Of a stretch of DNA of 64,000 bases, positions 1-12,155 are shown one piece after another. A program made the translations under genes and the position numbers. Position 1 is the stretch's first letter; each line of letters starts with the position of its first letter. The notes under the pieces are model-generated. The model was not told the DNA's origin. It worked only from the letters and a program-made list of their open reading frames with translations, and did not search any database. The DNA is from Sodiomyces alkalinus F11 (lineage: Eukaryota; Ascomycota; Sordariomycetes; Glomerellales; Plectosphaerellaceae): contig NW_021167080.1 in NCBI RefSeq assembly GCF_003711515.1, positions 5,970,346 to 6,034,345 of the forward strand. The letters are read 5' to 3'.

Positions 1-570
1 GCTCAGCCCACTCGACCTCAGCAGCGCCGTGTATTGGTCCACCTGGTGCTGGAAGAAGTTATGGAACGTGTGGTTAGGAATGAGAAACTGAAACTGCGGA
101 TTGCCCGCCTCGCGCTGGGCAAGCTGCGACATGAACTGCCGACCGTTCTTGGCCACGAAGAGCGCCGTCAATCGCAGGACGTCCAGGTCCTTCTGGTTGA
201 TCCGGGGCATGCGCGCCGAGAACTTAAAGTCCGGGGGCTTCGGTGGACCTTTGGGTTTTTCGGGGACTGCCGCCGCCGCCTCGCCCGCTCGACCGGCCGC
301 GATGGCCGTGCCGCGGCCCGCCTTGATCTCCTCTAGTCGCCATTGGTAGTAACCGTAGTATGCATCCGTCTTGTTGAGGAAGCTGAACTTGGGGTTCGCC
401 CGCTCTTTCTCGCGTATCCTGTCCTCGAACACAAATCCGTTACGAGCAACATAGCCGGCTGTTTTCTCAAGGATGTTCCGGATCTCGCGCGGCGGGAGGA
501 CGACACCAGCGGGAGGCTTGATATCGTCTAGAACCGCAGCGGCGTCGCCGTTAGTCGCTGCTGAAGCCAT
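1..570 (-). CDS. SF3A1: Splicing factor 3A subunit 1 (Prp21/SAP114), N-terminal part, cut by the window edge
   Basis: The minus-strand frame is open from an ATG at 570 to the window edge, giving 190 codons and no stop. It contains two SURP modules. The first spans roughly residues 28-80 (PPREIRNILEKTAGYVARNG, then NPKFSFL). The second spans roughly 129-185 (LRLTALFVAKNGRQF, NPQFQFL, then QHQVDQYTALLR). This paired arrangement is typical of SF3A1, a subunit of the U2 snRNP SF3a complex that works in the nucleus in pre-spliceosome assembly. SURP2 in this family binds SF3A3. The N-terminus is shorter than in the human protein, and no intron is visible in this part. The C-terminal half, with any ubiquitin-like domain, lies outside the window. 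The family call is firm; the start could only be challenged by a small upstream exon. Confidence 0.93.
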   Translation of the reverse strand, partial: MASAATNGDAAAVLDDIKPPAGVVLPPREIRNILEKTAGYVARNGFVFEDRIREKERANPKFSFLNKTDAYYGYYQWRLEEIKAGRGTAIAAGRAGEAAAAVPEKPKGPPKPPDFKFSARMPRINQKDLDVLRLTALFVAKNGRQFMSQLAQREAGNPQFQFLIPNHTFHNFFQHQVDQYTALLRSSGLS

Positions 571-870
571 GTCAACAGGATGCGCCTACTACTTTTTTCT
601 TTTCTTCTTCCAGTGGCGATGGTTTCGCCGGACCTGTCGAATTCACACAAAATCTCGATGCCGCAAAGCTCGCGTTACTTGGTGTTGATGAAGCTGGTGG
701 AGCTAGAGTCAATGAGCTCCGTTAGGCGTTGGGAAATTTTCAATGATGGTCCTTCCTTTTACCAGACGCGTCCAAGGTTCGGGGTACCTACGTGAAGTGG
801 ACCCGCATGAACGGTATATCATTATTCCGGTATGCGTCGATATACACTTAACCGACCGACTTGCGAAGGG
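571..870. other. 5' flank of the SF3A1 gene
   Basis: This 300-bp stretch lies between the SF3A1 start and the MITE. It holds a T/C-rich tract near 590-615, which reads as a purine-rich leader on the gene strand. I see no gene in it and take it as promoter and 5' UTR. Confidence 0.5.
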
Positions 871-878
871 TATTGTAA
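871..878. repeat. MITE target-site duplication, left copy
   Basis: TATTGTAA directly abuts the left terminal inverted repeat. The identical octamer is at 1340-1347 after the right one. Confidence 0.85.
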
Positions 879-1339
879 GGGATTCAATGGGGAGACCTCA
901 CGTTTCAATATCGAGACCTCACACGTGACATTCTAATGGGGCCATGACGCCACCGCCAAGATGCATATATACCGCACCTATTTTATATATACACATTATG
1001 TAAATAATCGTAGGTGACATAGTAACCAACTCAATCTCAACACTCAATCCCAATACTCAAATCTTAATACTTATCTTGGAGCCGTAGGCGGTTATTTTGT
1101 GTAGGATATCGTGTAGGATATCGTGACTTAATATTATCGTGTTTTAGGCGGTTGGATTCAGAGTTACGGTGTGGGAAGTGATACGTTAAGGTTTACGATG
1201 TCGCCTGCGATTTTCTACATAAAGTGTACATACAAAATAGGTGCGGTATATATATATCTTGGCGGCGGGTTCATGGCCCCACTAAAATGTCACGTTTGAG
1301 GTCTCGATATTGAAACGTGAGGTCTCCCCATTGAGTCCC
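879..1339. mobile_element. hAT-like MITE, 461 bp, with 8-bp target duplication
   Basis: The two ends are inverted copies of each other over about 142 bp: 879-1020 and 1198-1339. Both begin GGGAYTCAATGGGGAGACC and differ at scattered positions. The element is bracketed by a perfect 8-bp direct repeat, TATTGTAA, at 871-878 and 1340-1347. An 8-bp duplication is the hallmark of hAT-type transposition. The interior (1021-1197) has no reading frame of note and a short direct repeat around GTGTAGGATATC near 1100-1122, so the element is non-autonomous. It still contains CpA and TpG, unlike the adjoining copia block, so RIP has not hit it hard. Confidence 0.85.
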
Positions 1340-1347
1340 TATTGTAA
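1340..1347. repeat. MITE target-site duplication, right copy
   Basis: TATTGTAA follows the right terminal inverted repeat and matches 871-878 in the same orientation. Confidence 0.85.
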
Positions 1348-1388
1348 TTACGGGTATTCTGTAAGCTTTATACGTTATAAGTCCTAGC

Positions 1389-1662
1389 TGTCGCACGTTA
1401 AATAGCACTTGGATAATCAACTTAGTAGAGCAGAAATCTCGTATGTGTGTATTATATTAAGTTATATCTATATGAGTCTTTTATACTCTTAATTTGGGTG
1501 GTGAAGACTCTGTTATAGGTACTATATTATTTAGATCCTATCCGGTCTTTTCCGGTATCCGCCCCTGTTATATCCTGATACCCGAGGCCCGAAGCCCTTA
1601 ATTAGGGATTGGATCCCCCCTAAATCCCCTATAGACCACGTTATAGTCCTGCCTATACGATA
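1389..1662 (-). repeat. copia LTR (3' LTR of the element)
   Basis: It starts TGTCGCACG and ends CGATA (a RIP form of CGACA). It shares its whole length with 16479-16761 and 56987-57256, including the block TCCTATCCGGTCTTTTCCGG. It keeps several CpA and TpG sites and so is less mutated than the interior. The short inverted termini TGTCG and CGACA fit LTR ends. Confidence 0.8.
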
Positions 1663-3119
1663 TACCCCCTTAGTTAAGGTGGGTCTTCCTAGGTTAACTA
1701 ATTAATTAAAGGCTTCAGTTTAAACTAAACGCTCTTAGCTTTTCTATCGTAAAATTAATAGTTAAGGGAAAAACGCCCTTATAAAAGGGATCTAAATCCG
1801 CCCTATTTAACCGTTTAATTTAATTCTATCTTAATTAGTTCCTTAATCCTGATTAGCCGGATCTACTTAATCGGATCTTCTACGCCCTCGGGGGCCTTTA
1901 TTACGGCCGCTTTAGCGCGTTTAATCTCTTCGTATAGTCGTTTAGACTACTTAATACGGTCCTTTTAATCCGTTAAATTAAGCTATTACTATAGTCTTTT
2001 AATCCCTGCCTCCGGTAGTGCCTTTATTAAACCGTCCGTGATTATCTCCTTTATATTAACGTATATAACCTTAAAGAGGCCCTGCTATACTAACTAACGC
2101 GCCTACTAATTATAAATATCGACGTGCTATAGCCTTATTCGTAGACGTTATACCTTCTTATTAATAAGGTTAATAGTCTATTAATTATCGTAGTATAGCT
2201 ATAGTTACTATTAGTCTAACCGAAGCTCTAAATCTCTTAATATCCGGCTAATAAATAACGTCTCTTTAACGGCCTCTATAAGAGCGAGTAATTCCGATTC
2301 TATTAACGATATTATAATTATCGGTTACTTACCCGCCTTTTAGTTAACGGTTCCCCCGAAGAGCTTTATCGTATATCCTTATACACTTTTACAGTCTGGA
2401 TTATCCCTAAAGGACGCGTCGCTTACTATCAGGAAGAGCCTATCCCCGCCGAATTCTAGGTAGTAGTAATTTATATAGTATAGGAATAGTAGCACTTATT
2501 AAGCCCTCTTAAGATAGTTAGAGGAGGGATTAATATTATATTAGGAAAGCTTCGAATAGGCGAACGCGATATCGGGTCTTATTATAATAGCAGCGTATAG
2601 GATAGAACCGATTATACCTTAGTATTAACGGACCTCGGGAATTAACGCGCGGGTGCCGTTACGGGGTATTACCGGCTCCGTAGATAATAAGACCTTTAGT
2701 GGTTTTCGGCAGAGTATATCTATATAGTATTTAACCGCGATCTTCTCTACGTAGGAGGATTATAATAGTTATAGCGTACGGGTGGCTTTATCCCTTAGGA
2801 CCTTAATTTCTAGGAACTAACGGATTTCTTCGCCTCCTAATAACCTATAGCTTCGCCTAAGGGCGGCCTTAAGGTTATCGGCGTTAGTCTTATAGTCTTT
2901 ATAGTATATAAGTCCGATATCGTCGATATAGAAAAATAGGATTAAACCGTTATAGATTATAATATAGGGGTTATTAGGCACGGCCGTGAATCCTATCCTC
3001 TATAGTATACCGCTAAATTTCTCTTACTATAATAGTAGCGATACTCTTAAGCCGAAGAGGGCTTTTTATAGTAGTAATACCTTACCTAGCACTTTATAGC
3101 CTTATGGTATCTTTATAAA
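1663..3119 (-). pseudogene. copia pol remnant: reverse transcriptase C-terminal part and RNase H
   Basis: Read on the minus strand and allowing RIP stops, the frame enters from 3119 in the middle of reverse transcriptase. It passes a YKVLGKV-type segment, then the FYIDD catalytic box at about 2914-2940. The copia-type RNase H follows (SELLALIEAVKE, then a DN-containing strand) at about 2300-2080. The rest down to 1663 is the 3' untranslated part and polypurine tract. No intact frame survives. The upstream half of the same polyprotein is at 12161-16478. Confidence 0.8.
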
Positions 3120-3124
3120 TACCT

Positions 3125-3488
3125 TGTTAGGTGCCTGCAGCAGTGGTCATAATGAGTCCCTAGTGTGAACCTATAGGGGTCCAGGTATACCCAGTCTAAG
3201 ACCCTCGAGGCATAAATAAAATAGTTATTATATAGTAAACAGAATAGTCCCTCGAAGTAAATAAAGCAGCCCTCGAGGAAGTAAATAGAGTAGTCCTCGA
3301 GGAGTAGCTAAGGGCAGAGGAGCGTAGACTTAAGGAGCGGAAGAGCCTCCCCTCTAAAGAGGGAGGCAAGCGATTAATCTAATTCTTTAGCTATACCCAC
3401 GTTCTAACCCTATTATAATCCTATCGTAATTGTACCTGGTTCCATACTTAACCCTACCTTTTTACTCTTTACGACTACCTATTTAATA
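3125..3488 (+). repeat. Gypsy 5' LTR
   Basis: It starts TGTTAGGTGCC and ends in a RIP-changed TTAATA, where the 3' LTR has TTGACA. It is the same length as 11792-12155 but carries more TpA. It follows the TACCT target duplication. Confidence 0.9.
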
Positions 3489-6400
3489 TTTTAATCGCTC
3501 TACCCTCGAAGGGCGCGAAGACTATTAAGGAGAGTTATTAAGATATCTAACTATCACAAAATAAACGATCCTACCTTTGATTTTAACGAGGCTGCTAGCT
3601 AGTTCGAGCGATAGCTCCGTGATAGCGAAACCGCCTTCGTGGAGGACGCTAATAAGGAATACAACGGGGATACGCCGGAAACTAACACGGCTCCCGTACC
3701 TACCACCGTACCGGTATTTATTCCTACTACTGCTTTTATTCCTGTCGCTAGCACTACCTCTACCGCCGCCTTTACCCCTATTACCGTCTCTATTCCTTCT
3801 ATAACCATAATAGGACCCGCGTATAACCCTAACCTGCCCCCGTATACGAACGTTAACCTAGCCACGCTAACGGAGGAATAACTAGACAAACGCGTTAAAT
3901 GAATAGAGGTATAAAACCACTGTAAGCGTAAGCTCGCATACCTTACTAAGCTTGAGGCGGACACTACTACTATCGCTGCCGCCGCTATTAACCCTATTAT
4001 TAATCCCAATCCGGCCGATAGTACCCACAATCGTATAGCTAAACCTCGACGTCGTATTATCGTAACCCTAATAGGATCCTAGTATACCCACGATATATCC
4101 ACGACCACGTTTATATATAGATCCGCTATATAGGCTAAGTTTAATTTCCCCTTACCTAAATAGGATAGCATATCCTAGGCTAAGTATCGTATATTATCTA
4201 GGAAACGAATTAACGGTTTGACCTAGACTCTTTGTCCTTCCCCACGGACGCTACGAAGAATTACTTTATTATATTATACCTCCCCTACCACCTTAAGGAA
4301 CGCTAGTAGGCTAAACTACGATATAAGTATAATAGCGACTCTAATAGGGTTAGCTAGGCCATATTATAGGCTTAGTTATCCTATTAGGTAGACGATAACG
4401 ATACCCGCCTATAGGAGGTAGCGGTATAGATCCAGAGCGAGTCTATCTTATCTTAGAGAGAGGGCGAGTCCTACGCTAAGTTTATATAACGGTAGGAAGC
4501 CTTAGAGTCGGAATTACCGGGCGAGCTCCTAGACTAATAAAGGATTTAGATAGTGCTGATAAGGGTACTCCCGTCTATTCAGGACTATATAGTGTCTATA
4601 GGGGTTCCTAAGAATTACTAGGACCTAGCCCCGGCCTATCGTAGGGCCGAGGCCTTAACTATTACGAACGGATTAGCCGGCGCTCGGGCAGACTTTTAGT
4701 CCGCTGCCTAATAACGCCGCTACCGCTCGCGTGCCCCTCCTTATACCCCTGCTTCTGCCCCTATTTCTATGTCTGCCCCTACGCCTATACTAGCCTCTAC
4801 TCCTAGCTACCTTATACGCCCTAGACCGTTATCGTACCTTAACTCTATCACTTACTATAATTATAACTAAAAGGAGCACTACGCTACTATATACCCTAGC
4901 CCTCGGGTATAGCGCTCGGGTAATAGTAACCCGAATATCCAACCAGTGTCTACCTCTTATCCTACGGTCGGCCGTGTTACGGGCGAGGTACCCTAAGAAC
5001 TATACCCGCCTCGGACTACCCCTACTACTATACTAGTAAAGGTATATATATCCCTTCGCCGAGGTAGGGAATAGGTATAGACGTCGGCCTTCCTCGACGG
5101 AGGCGCCGATATTAACGTGCTAGATCGGTCCCTCCTAGGACCTAGTTATGTCCCCGAGGGGTCCCTAATCCCGGTATCCTGGATTACGGAAGGATAAATA
5201 AAGATAACCCTTAAGTCTCCTTATAGGATTATCACCACCACCGACTACTAGGGTCGGAAGAGAGTATAGCGCGCCGAGTTCCACGTTATACAGCTTAATC
5301 CCTAGGGCGCCCGTATAATCCTAGGAAGACCGTGGCTTATAGCCGTTAACCCTAACGTTAATTAGTAGTATAGCATGTAGACCTATCCTTTATCCTACGC
5401 GGAGCTTAGTATAGTTATATCTCTAAAAGAGCTATATAGGGCAGTTAGATAAGCTAAGTCTATCCTTACTCTAATCTATATAGGTTCTATACGGGACCCA
5501 CGTATTGGCCTTATTAGCTATATCGGCCTAATAGAAAACCCTTTAGTAGGATATAGAGACATGTTCTTAGGAAACGGGGTTTACCCTAGCCTAGACGATA
5601 ATCCCGTCACCCCTACGCTACCGGAATAGTATTAAGATTTCGCTAACGTCTTTAATATCGAGAACGCCGGCCGCCTACTAACGTACTAGTAGTAGGACCA
5701 CGCTATTAAGATCGAGGAAGGGAAGAAGCCTCCTTACGGCCCTATTTACCCCCTTACTATATAAGAGCTTAAGGTACTACGTTAGTATCTATAGGATACC
5801 GTCGCGAAAGGCTGAATTAGACTATCCACTAATCTAGCCGGTGCCCCTATCCTATTTATCCCTAAGAAGGGTGGTAAGCTACGTCTTTATATTAACTATA
5901 GAGGGTTAAATAAGATAATAATTAAGGACTATACTCCCCTACCCCTTATCCACGAAATCTTAGATCGGTTATCTTTAGCGTAGTACTACACTAAGCTGGA
6001 TCTTAAGGATATATACTATCGGTTACGGATTCGGGAAGGCGACGAGTAAAAGACGGCGTTCCGGACGAAATACGGCCACTATAAGTACCTTATTATACTA
6101 TTCGGGCTTACTAATACCCCCGCGAGCTTCTAGCGGTATATTAACTAAGCGCTAACGGGTCTTATCGATACTATCTATATAGTCTATCTAGATAATATTC
6201 TTATCTATAGTAAAGACCTAGCCACCCACTATGTATATATCCGCGAGGTCCTTATAAGGCTTAGGCAGTGGTCCCTATATACTAACCCCGATAAGTGCGA
6301 GTTTAAGACTAGAGACGTGGAATTCCTCGGGTTTATCTATAGCCTAGATAGGGTACGTATAGACCTATCCCGCGTTAAGGCTATCCGCGACTAGGAGCTT

Positions 6401-9080
6401 CCTAATAGTGTTAAGAAGATATAGGTCTTTCTAGGCTTTACGGGCTTTTACAGGCGTTTTATTAAGAATTACTCTAGAGTGGCCGCCCCTCTTATAGACT
6501 ATCCTAAAGGGGGCCCTACTAGGAGCCACGCCGGGGTCCTCGTGCTTTCCTAGTAAGCCCGGGTCGCGTTCAAAGAAATAAAGCTATTATTTTAGAAGGC
6601 ACCGGTCCTACGGTATTTGAACCCTGCTCTGCCTATACGAATTAAGCTAGACGCTTCCGCTTTTATAATTAGGGCCGTTATTAGTTAGCTCGAGGATAGG
6701 CTATAAAGATCCGTTACGTTTATATCCCGTAAACTCCGCAGCGCTAAGCTTAATTATAGCACGCCCGATTCGGAGCTTATAGCTATTATCGAGTCTTTCC
6801 GCACGTAGCGCTACTATGTGGCCTATAGTTAGAGCCCTATAGTGCCTATAATGGTCTCAACGGACTACCTAAACTATCGTTATCTGCTAGATAAGCCGAA
6901 GCTTGAGGGCTAGCATGCACGGTGGCTTAAGGAGCTCGCCCTATTTAATTTTAAGATTCGGCACCGCCCGGGGACGTTAAATCCCGCGGATAGGCTATTA
7001 AGGAAGCCCTAGCACGCGCCCTATAAACGCGCCCTAGTTATTAACCGGGCTAAGGCAGTAGAGTCTTTTTCGAAGCGTTTCGCTATAGGGTATATCGGGG
7101 ACTAGTATAGTTCCCGTAATACCCCCGGTTCTGATATTCCCACTCCTCCTATCTTACCGGAAAAAGTGGTTAAGATATAAGCGGATAATCCTTTTTCTAT
7201 CTTAGAGTTCTTCTCGAGGCGTTCTGTTTTAGGCTATATCGGGAACCAGGGTGGTTCCCGTAATAGCCCCGATTATAATTTTCCTGCTCCTCCCACCTTA
7301 GTAGTTAAGACGTAAGCGGATAACCTTTCTTTAGACCCCGTTTTTCCTATCTTAGTAGTAAAGATATAAGCGGATAATATTCCTTCGAAGCGTTCTGCCT
7401 TAGGTCTATATAGAACCTAGGATAATACCCGCGCTATTCCCGCTCCTTTAATTTTACCGGAAAAGGTAGTTAAGACGTAAGCGGATAATCTTTTTTCAGA
7501 GCCTATATCGAGGCAGTTTATTTTAGGCCTTATCGGGAACCAGTATAGTTCCCGCATTACCCCCGATTCGGATTTCCCTGCTCTTAACTCCCCTACCCTA
7601 CTAAAAGAGGTGGTAGAGGCGTAAACGGAAGACCCTTTTTACGTCCGTTAGCGAGAGGCCCACGGCGATAATACCACGTACGGATAGTGGTCTAGGAGTG
7701 ATAGTATCCTTTGTTTCAAAAATCGCGTTTTTATACCAGACCACTCTAGCCTCTATTAAAAGGTCCTATAGTGTTTCTATAACGGACCTAGCGTAGGGTA
7801 TTATAGGGTTATAAGGACCGTTAAGAGGATTTCGGACTTCTACTTTTAGGATTATTTACCTAGGGATATACGTTAATTTATACCCACCTACGGCGTATAT
7901 TAACATACTAAGCCGCGGCACTATAAGCTATATAGCGAGCTAGCGAGTCTCCTAATACCTTAGCGCCCCTTTATAGAGATATCTATTAACTTTATCACGG
8001 GCTTACCGCCGGTTTATAGCGCGACTATAAATAGGAAACGGGATACTATCCTCGTACTAGTATACCGCCTAATAAAGTACTCGATTTATATCCCCTTAAG
8101 CAGTAGCCTAATAGCTAAGGGGCTCGCTGAGTCTCTATAGTATCACGTCTTCCGCACCTTTAGCTTACCCGATAGTATCGTGTCCGATCGCGGGGCGTTA
8201 TTTACGAGTCGTTTTTAGGTAACTTTATATCGCTGCCTCGGTACTATATAATGCCTATCTATAGCGTAGTACCCGTAGACGGATAGATAGATAGAGCGAT
8301 AGAACTAGAACCTCGAGTATTACCTACGTGTATCCTATTCGCAGGAATAGAATAACTAGGTTAACCGACTACCGGTCGTAGAATTCACCTATAATACGGT
8401 ATAGTATTCTACGATACATTATACCCCCGCCGATACGTTAATAGGGTATAACCCCCGAGGCCCGGATAAGGTATAGCTCCTAAGGGCAGGCAAGGCCCGC
8501 GCCGCTAAAGCCGAGACCCGTGCGGAATACCTTATAGCCTAGCGCCGATCTATCTCGGACCATATTAAAAGGGCGTAGGCTTCTTACGAACGGTATTATA
8601 ATAACGGCCGTGCCTAGCGGAGGTTTAAGGTAGACGAGTACGTCTTACTATCCACGAAGAATATCCGATAGAAAAGGCCCTCTAAAAAGCTTAGCGATAA
8701 GTTTATCGGACCGTATAAGGTCACTAAGATTATCGGCACGTATAGCCTAGCCTACTGATTAGACCTCCTAAAGGGTATAAGGATTTATAACGTCTTCCCG
8801 GTTTCCCTGTTAGAATTATAGAGAACCCGTAATAGGTTATAGCCGGAGCCACCCGTGGTTAATATCGAACCGGACTCAGATAAGTACGAGGTCGAAGCTA
8901 TCCTTACCCACCGATATTAGGGTAAGCGATATTAATACCTTATTAAATAGGCAGGGTATAGCGATAAGGAGAATACCTAGGAGCTAAAACGGAATATCCC
9001 CAATAAACTCGTTAACGTCTACTTTAAAGCGAGGCTAATAAGGGACTATATAGGTTTCTATAACATTCCTACTAGGAACT
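3489..9080 (+). pseudogene. Gypsy gag-pol remnant
   Basis: This is the internal coding region of the chromovirus. The gag part (about 3550-4980) is Pro/Thr/Ala-rich with no surviving zinc knuckle that I can identify. The pol part carries the protease active-site strand, reverse transcriptase ([18 protein letters not shown] near 5860-5910), RNase H, integrase and chromodomain. The reverse transcriptase box reads YLDN, not YLDD, because the second Asp codon became AAT. In-frame TAG and TAA codons at former Gln and Trp positions are frequent throughout. The ORF fragments at 3577-3804 and 3639-3881 are accidental gaps between RIP stops and should not be called genes. Confidence 0.88.
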
Positions 9081-11791
9081 AAACGGGTTCGTACACTATT
9101 TCCCTAATAGACACAACGTAAGGACGTTTTTCCCTCCTTACGGATAACGAGACTAACTAGGAACTAACCGGGTTTATATATTATCCCCGTATCGGCTATA
9201 TTAACCTAGAAAACCCTTTAGTGGGTCGTGGAGATGAATTCTTAGGTAGGGACCCCCCCTTAATCTAGACGGGGGGGACTATATAGGCACTATCACCTCT
9301 CTTCTTATTTTCTTCCGTTTAAGCATTCTGCTCTTAACCTCCTGCTTTCTTCCTTTAGAGCGTTCTGCTCTTAACCTCTATTCTCCTTTTTTTAAGCGTT
9401 CTGCTTCCGACCTTTATTCCTTTTCGGGCATAAACGCCCTAATCCCCGTTCCTCTTCCTTAGGCATAACAGTTTATCGCCCTTAAAGTCTATTTCCCTTT
9501 ACTATTCCCTTAATTAACCGTCACGATAGGGACACAATTATATCATAATAGGAGTATAGTTAGGGACTATTAGGGTTATAATAGGAATACCCTAAAGCTG
9601 GTAAAAAAAAAAAAGGAAAAACCTAACCCGAAGGTTAGTAAAAAACCTAGAAAAAGAAATAACCGTTTCCTCTATATATACTACCACGGCCCCTTAAGGG
9701 CGTCCTTAAACCCCACTAACTTATCATCTAGAGGGGTGGGCTTACGCCTAACCGCCTTATTATTATCCTTTATATATACCTGGCTCTGCCCCGCGGTAGT
9801 AGCCGTTACCCCCTCTTACCTATTACCCGCGGATAGTGTCGAAGGCCGAAAAGATAGAGGCGTCTTCGCCTTTTACTGCTTCTTCTTCTTCTTCCTTAAT
9901 AAAGGAGTTAAGGGCGTTAGAGCCTTCTTCCCCTTACCCTTCTTCACTAATAAGGTCGGCACTATATTATTATCGTCAGGCACTTTATAAGGATCCGGGG
10001 GACCCTAAGGACCTTACGGTATAAAGCCTTAAGGTTATATAGGGCTACCGTTACTAAATATATCGTCACCTATAAAGATAACCCCCGCGGGGGCTAAGGC
10101 AGACCCTAAGGGTGCAGGTATATTACCTTCCACGGCCTAAGCCTAGGCTAGGTTAAGAGTAGCTATCTACTCGAAGGCAGTGGCCGTACGTTCCTAGGCC
10201 GTAAGGTCGCGCTAATATAACGCTAGGCGTTACTACTCGATATCGAGCCGCTACTACTTAACGGTAAGACGCTACTACTATAACCCGACGAATTACTTAA
10301 GGAGCGACTCTATACTATTAAGCCTCTTATGGATATCTTCCGCCGTTTTCTAGCGGGCGTCGGTAACCTCCTTAGCTTAACGCCGAGTAGTAATAGCGTC
10401 TTCGGCAGACGACTAGTTAACCTCTAGTGTCGCTTAACCCAGAGCCTCTTTAAGGATAACTTAGTATCAAACTACTATAGCCTAGTACTATAAAGGATTA
10501 GTAAGGGTACTATATAGGGTTAACGAGGGGATATAGTTAGTAATACTTACACAACGACTCTTATTTAGACTACCCTTCTTAATAGCAATAACTAAAACCT
10601 TTTATAGCTACTCGGTAGCGTTCTTACTAGTAATAGGGAGCTATTATTATATTAGAAACGGGCCTACGGAGTGGTTTATAATAGGAGGAAGTATAGAGAT
10701 AATAATAAAGATATATAACTTACCACACGGTATTTAAGGCTATTATACTCGGAGTAGTAGTGGTACTTATTTATACGCCGACTATTATCGGCGTAATAGC
10801 ACGTCTTGGCCTCGATAGTATACGCCTTTTCCTTAAAGTTAATCGTTACTAACTTACCTGTATAACGTATATAGGGGGCCCTTAAATCCCCGCCTATACT
10901 GATATCCACTACCCTCTAGCGTAGAGTAACTAATAGTATAGTAGTTAACGACGACGTAGCCGTAGTAGGAGTAGGAGGCTCTAGCGTAGCTAGCTATAGG
11001 GCTAACTGCCTAGCGGACTACGAGGTTAACGCCGTAACCACGATCTTAATCCTTTTAAAGGACCGCGTTATACTCGCGGGAGTAGCGACGCGCTTATTAT
11101 TATTATTATCTTCCTAGGAAGGTATAGTGACTACGTTATATCGCGCGGTTAGCTAGTATTATAGATTAAAGACGTGTAGAAGCACTTATAAGATAGTAGT
11201 TAATTAATAGAAGACTGTAAGACGTTAGTATATAGTATCTTAGATTAGGGGAAAACTCACAAAGAATAGTATAATCGGAAAATCGAGTATAGAAGAGGAA
11301 GAAAAGAATAGGAAAAGGGAATAACGGCAGATTACGAGATATCCCTAAAAAGCAGTTATATAGGCACCTATTTTTAGTATGAAGGAGGAAGCTACGAATC
11401 CATGGAAGGAGTAATAACGGACCCCACGTAATACCGGCTCTAGGAGTCTTTATAGATAAATTAAAGGGATAGCCTAGAAGGATAAAGGGATATAGTAGGG
11501 GGCTAGTGGAGGAACCGGCCGGGAACCTATCGGGGTCCCGGGTAGGGTATTATCTTCGGCAGTTTGATTAATAGAATAAGGCGGGGGAGTACGCACCTGG
11601 GTTAAAGCCACGGCCTAAGAGGCTCTATATAGGAATTAGGCGGGGACTTATCGGGGTCCCGTTATAGAGGGCTTTAGTCCGGGGCGCCGGGGGACTTAGA
11701 GGACGGATTCGGGCACTGGGTTTTAGAGGAGCCGGGAGGCCGGCACGGATCGGGCGCTCCTAAGGATAGGAGTATCCGGGGAAGGTCGCTA
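9081..11791 (+). other. Long Gypsy 3' region after the chromodomain
   Basis: About 2.7 kb separates the end of the chromodomain from the 3' LTR, which is long for a chromovirus. It is as RIP-depleted as the coding part. It contains an A-rich tract at 9600-9660 and a minus-strand frame at 10676-10909 that looks protein-like (acidic and aromatic residues) but that I cannot assign. It may be an accessory antisense ORF or a further nested insertion whose ends I could not find. Confidence 0.5.
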
Positions 11792-12155
11792 TATCAGGTG
11801 TCTATAGCAGTAGTCATAATGGGTCCCTAGTATAAACCTATAGGGGTCTAGGTATACCCAGTCTAAGACCCTCGAGGCATAAATAAAACAGTTATTATAT
11901 AGTAAATAGAATAGTCCCTCGAAGTAAATAAAGCAGCCCTTGAGAAAGCAAACAGAGCAGTCCTTAAGGAGTAGCCAAAGGCAGAGGAGTGTAGACTTAA
12001 GGAGCGGAAGAGCCTCCCCTTTAAAGAGGAAGGCCAGCGATTAATCTGATTCTTTAGCTACACCCACGTTCTAACCCCATTATAATCCCATCGTGATCAC
12101 ACCTGGTTCCTTGCTTGACCCTACCTTTTCACTCTTTGCGACTACCCATTTGACA
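11792..12155 (+). repeat. Gypsy 3' LTR
   Basis: It pairs with 3125-3488 over the full 364 bp and ends TTTGACA before the CACCT target duplication. It retains more CpA and TpG than the 5' copy, for example in its last 100 bp. Confidence 0.9.

Larger units (their letters stand above)
3125..12155 (+). mobile_element. RIP-mutated Ty3/Gypsy chromovirus nested in the copia element
   Basis: Two 364-bp LTRs (3125-3488 and 11792-12155) flank a 9.0-kb element. Target duplications are TACCT at 3120-3124 and CACCT at 12156-12160; the single difference is a C to T change in RIP context. Plus-strand domains in order are a gag region, protease (LDGGADINVLD near 5088-5125), reverse transcriptase (5848 onward, YLDN box near 6192), RNase H (KLDASAF near 6646), integrase (SIVSDRGALFTS near 8172-8210) and a chromodomain (YEVEAILTHR, then AGYSDKENT near 8886-8985). 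Integrase before a chromodomain is the chromovirus order. CpA and TpG are nearly absent inside, so the frame is full of stops. Confidence 0.93.

Noticed and set aside
3577..3881. Open frames on both strands inside the Gypsy gag region
   Set aside because: They are gaps between RIP-made stops in a dead element; the low-complexity Thr/Pro/Val composition matches gag remnants and not host genes.
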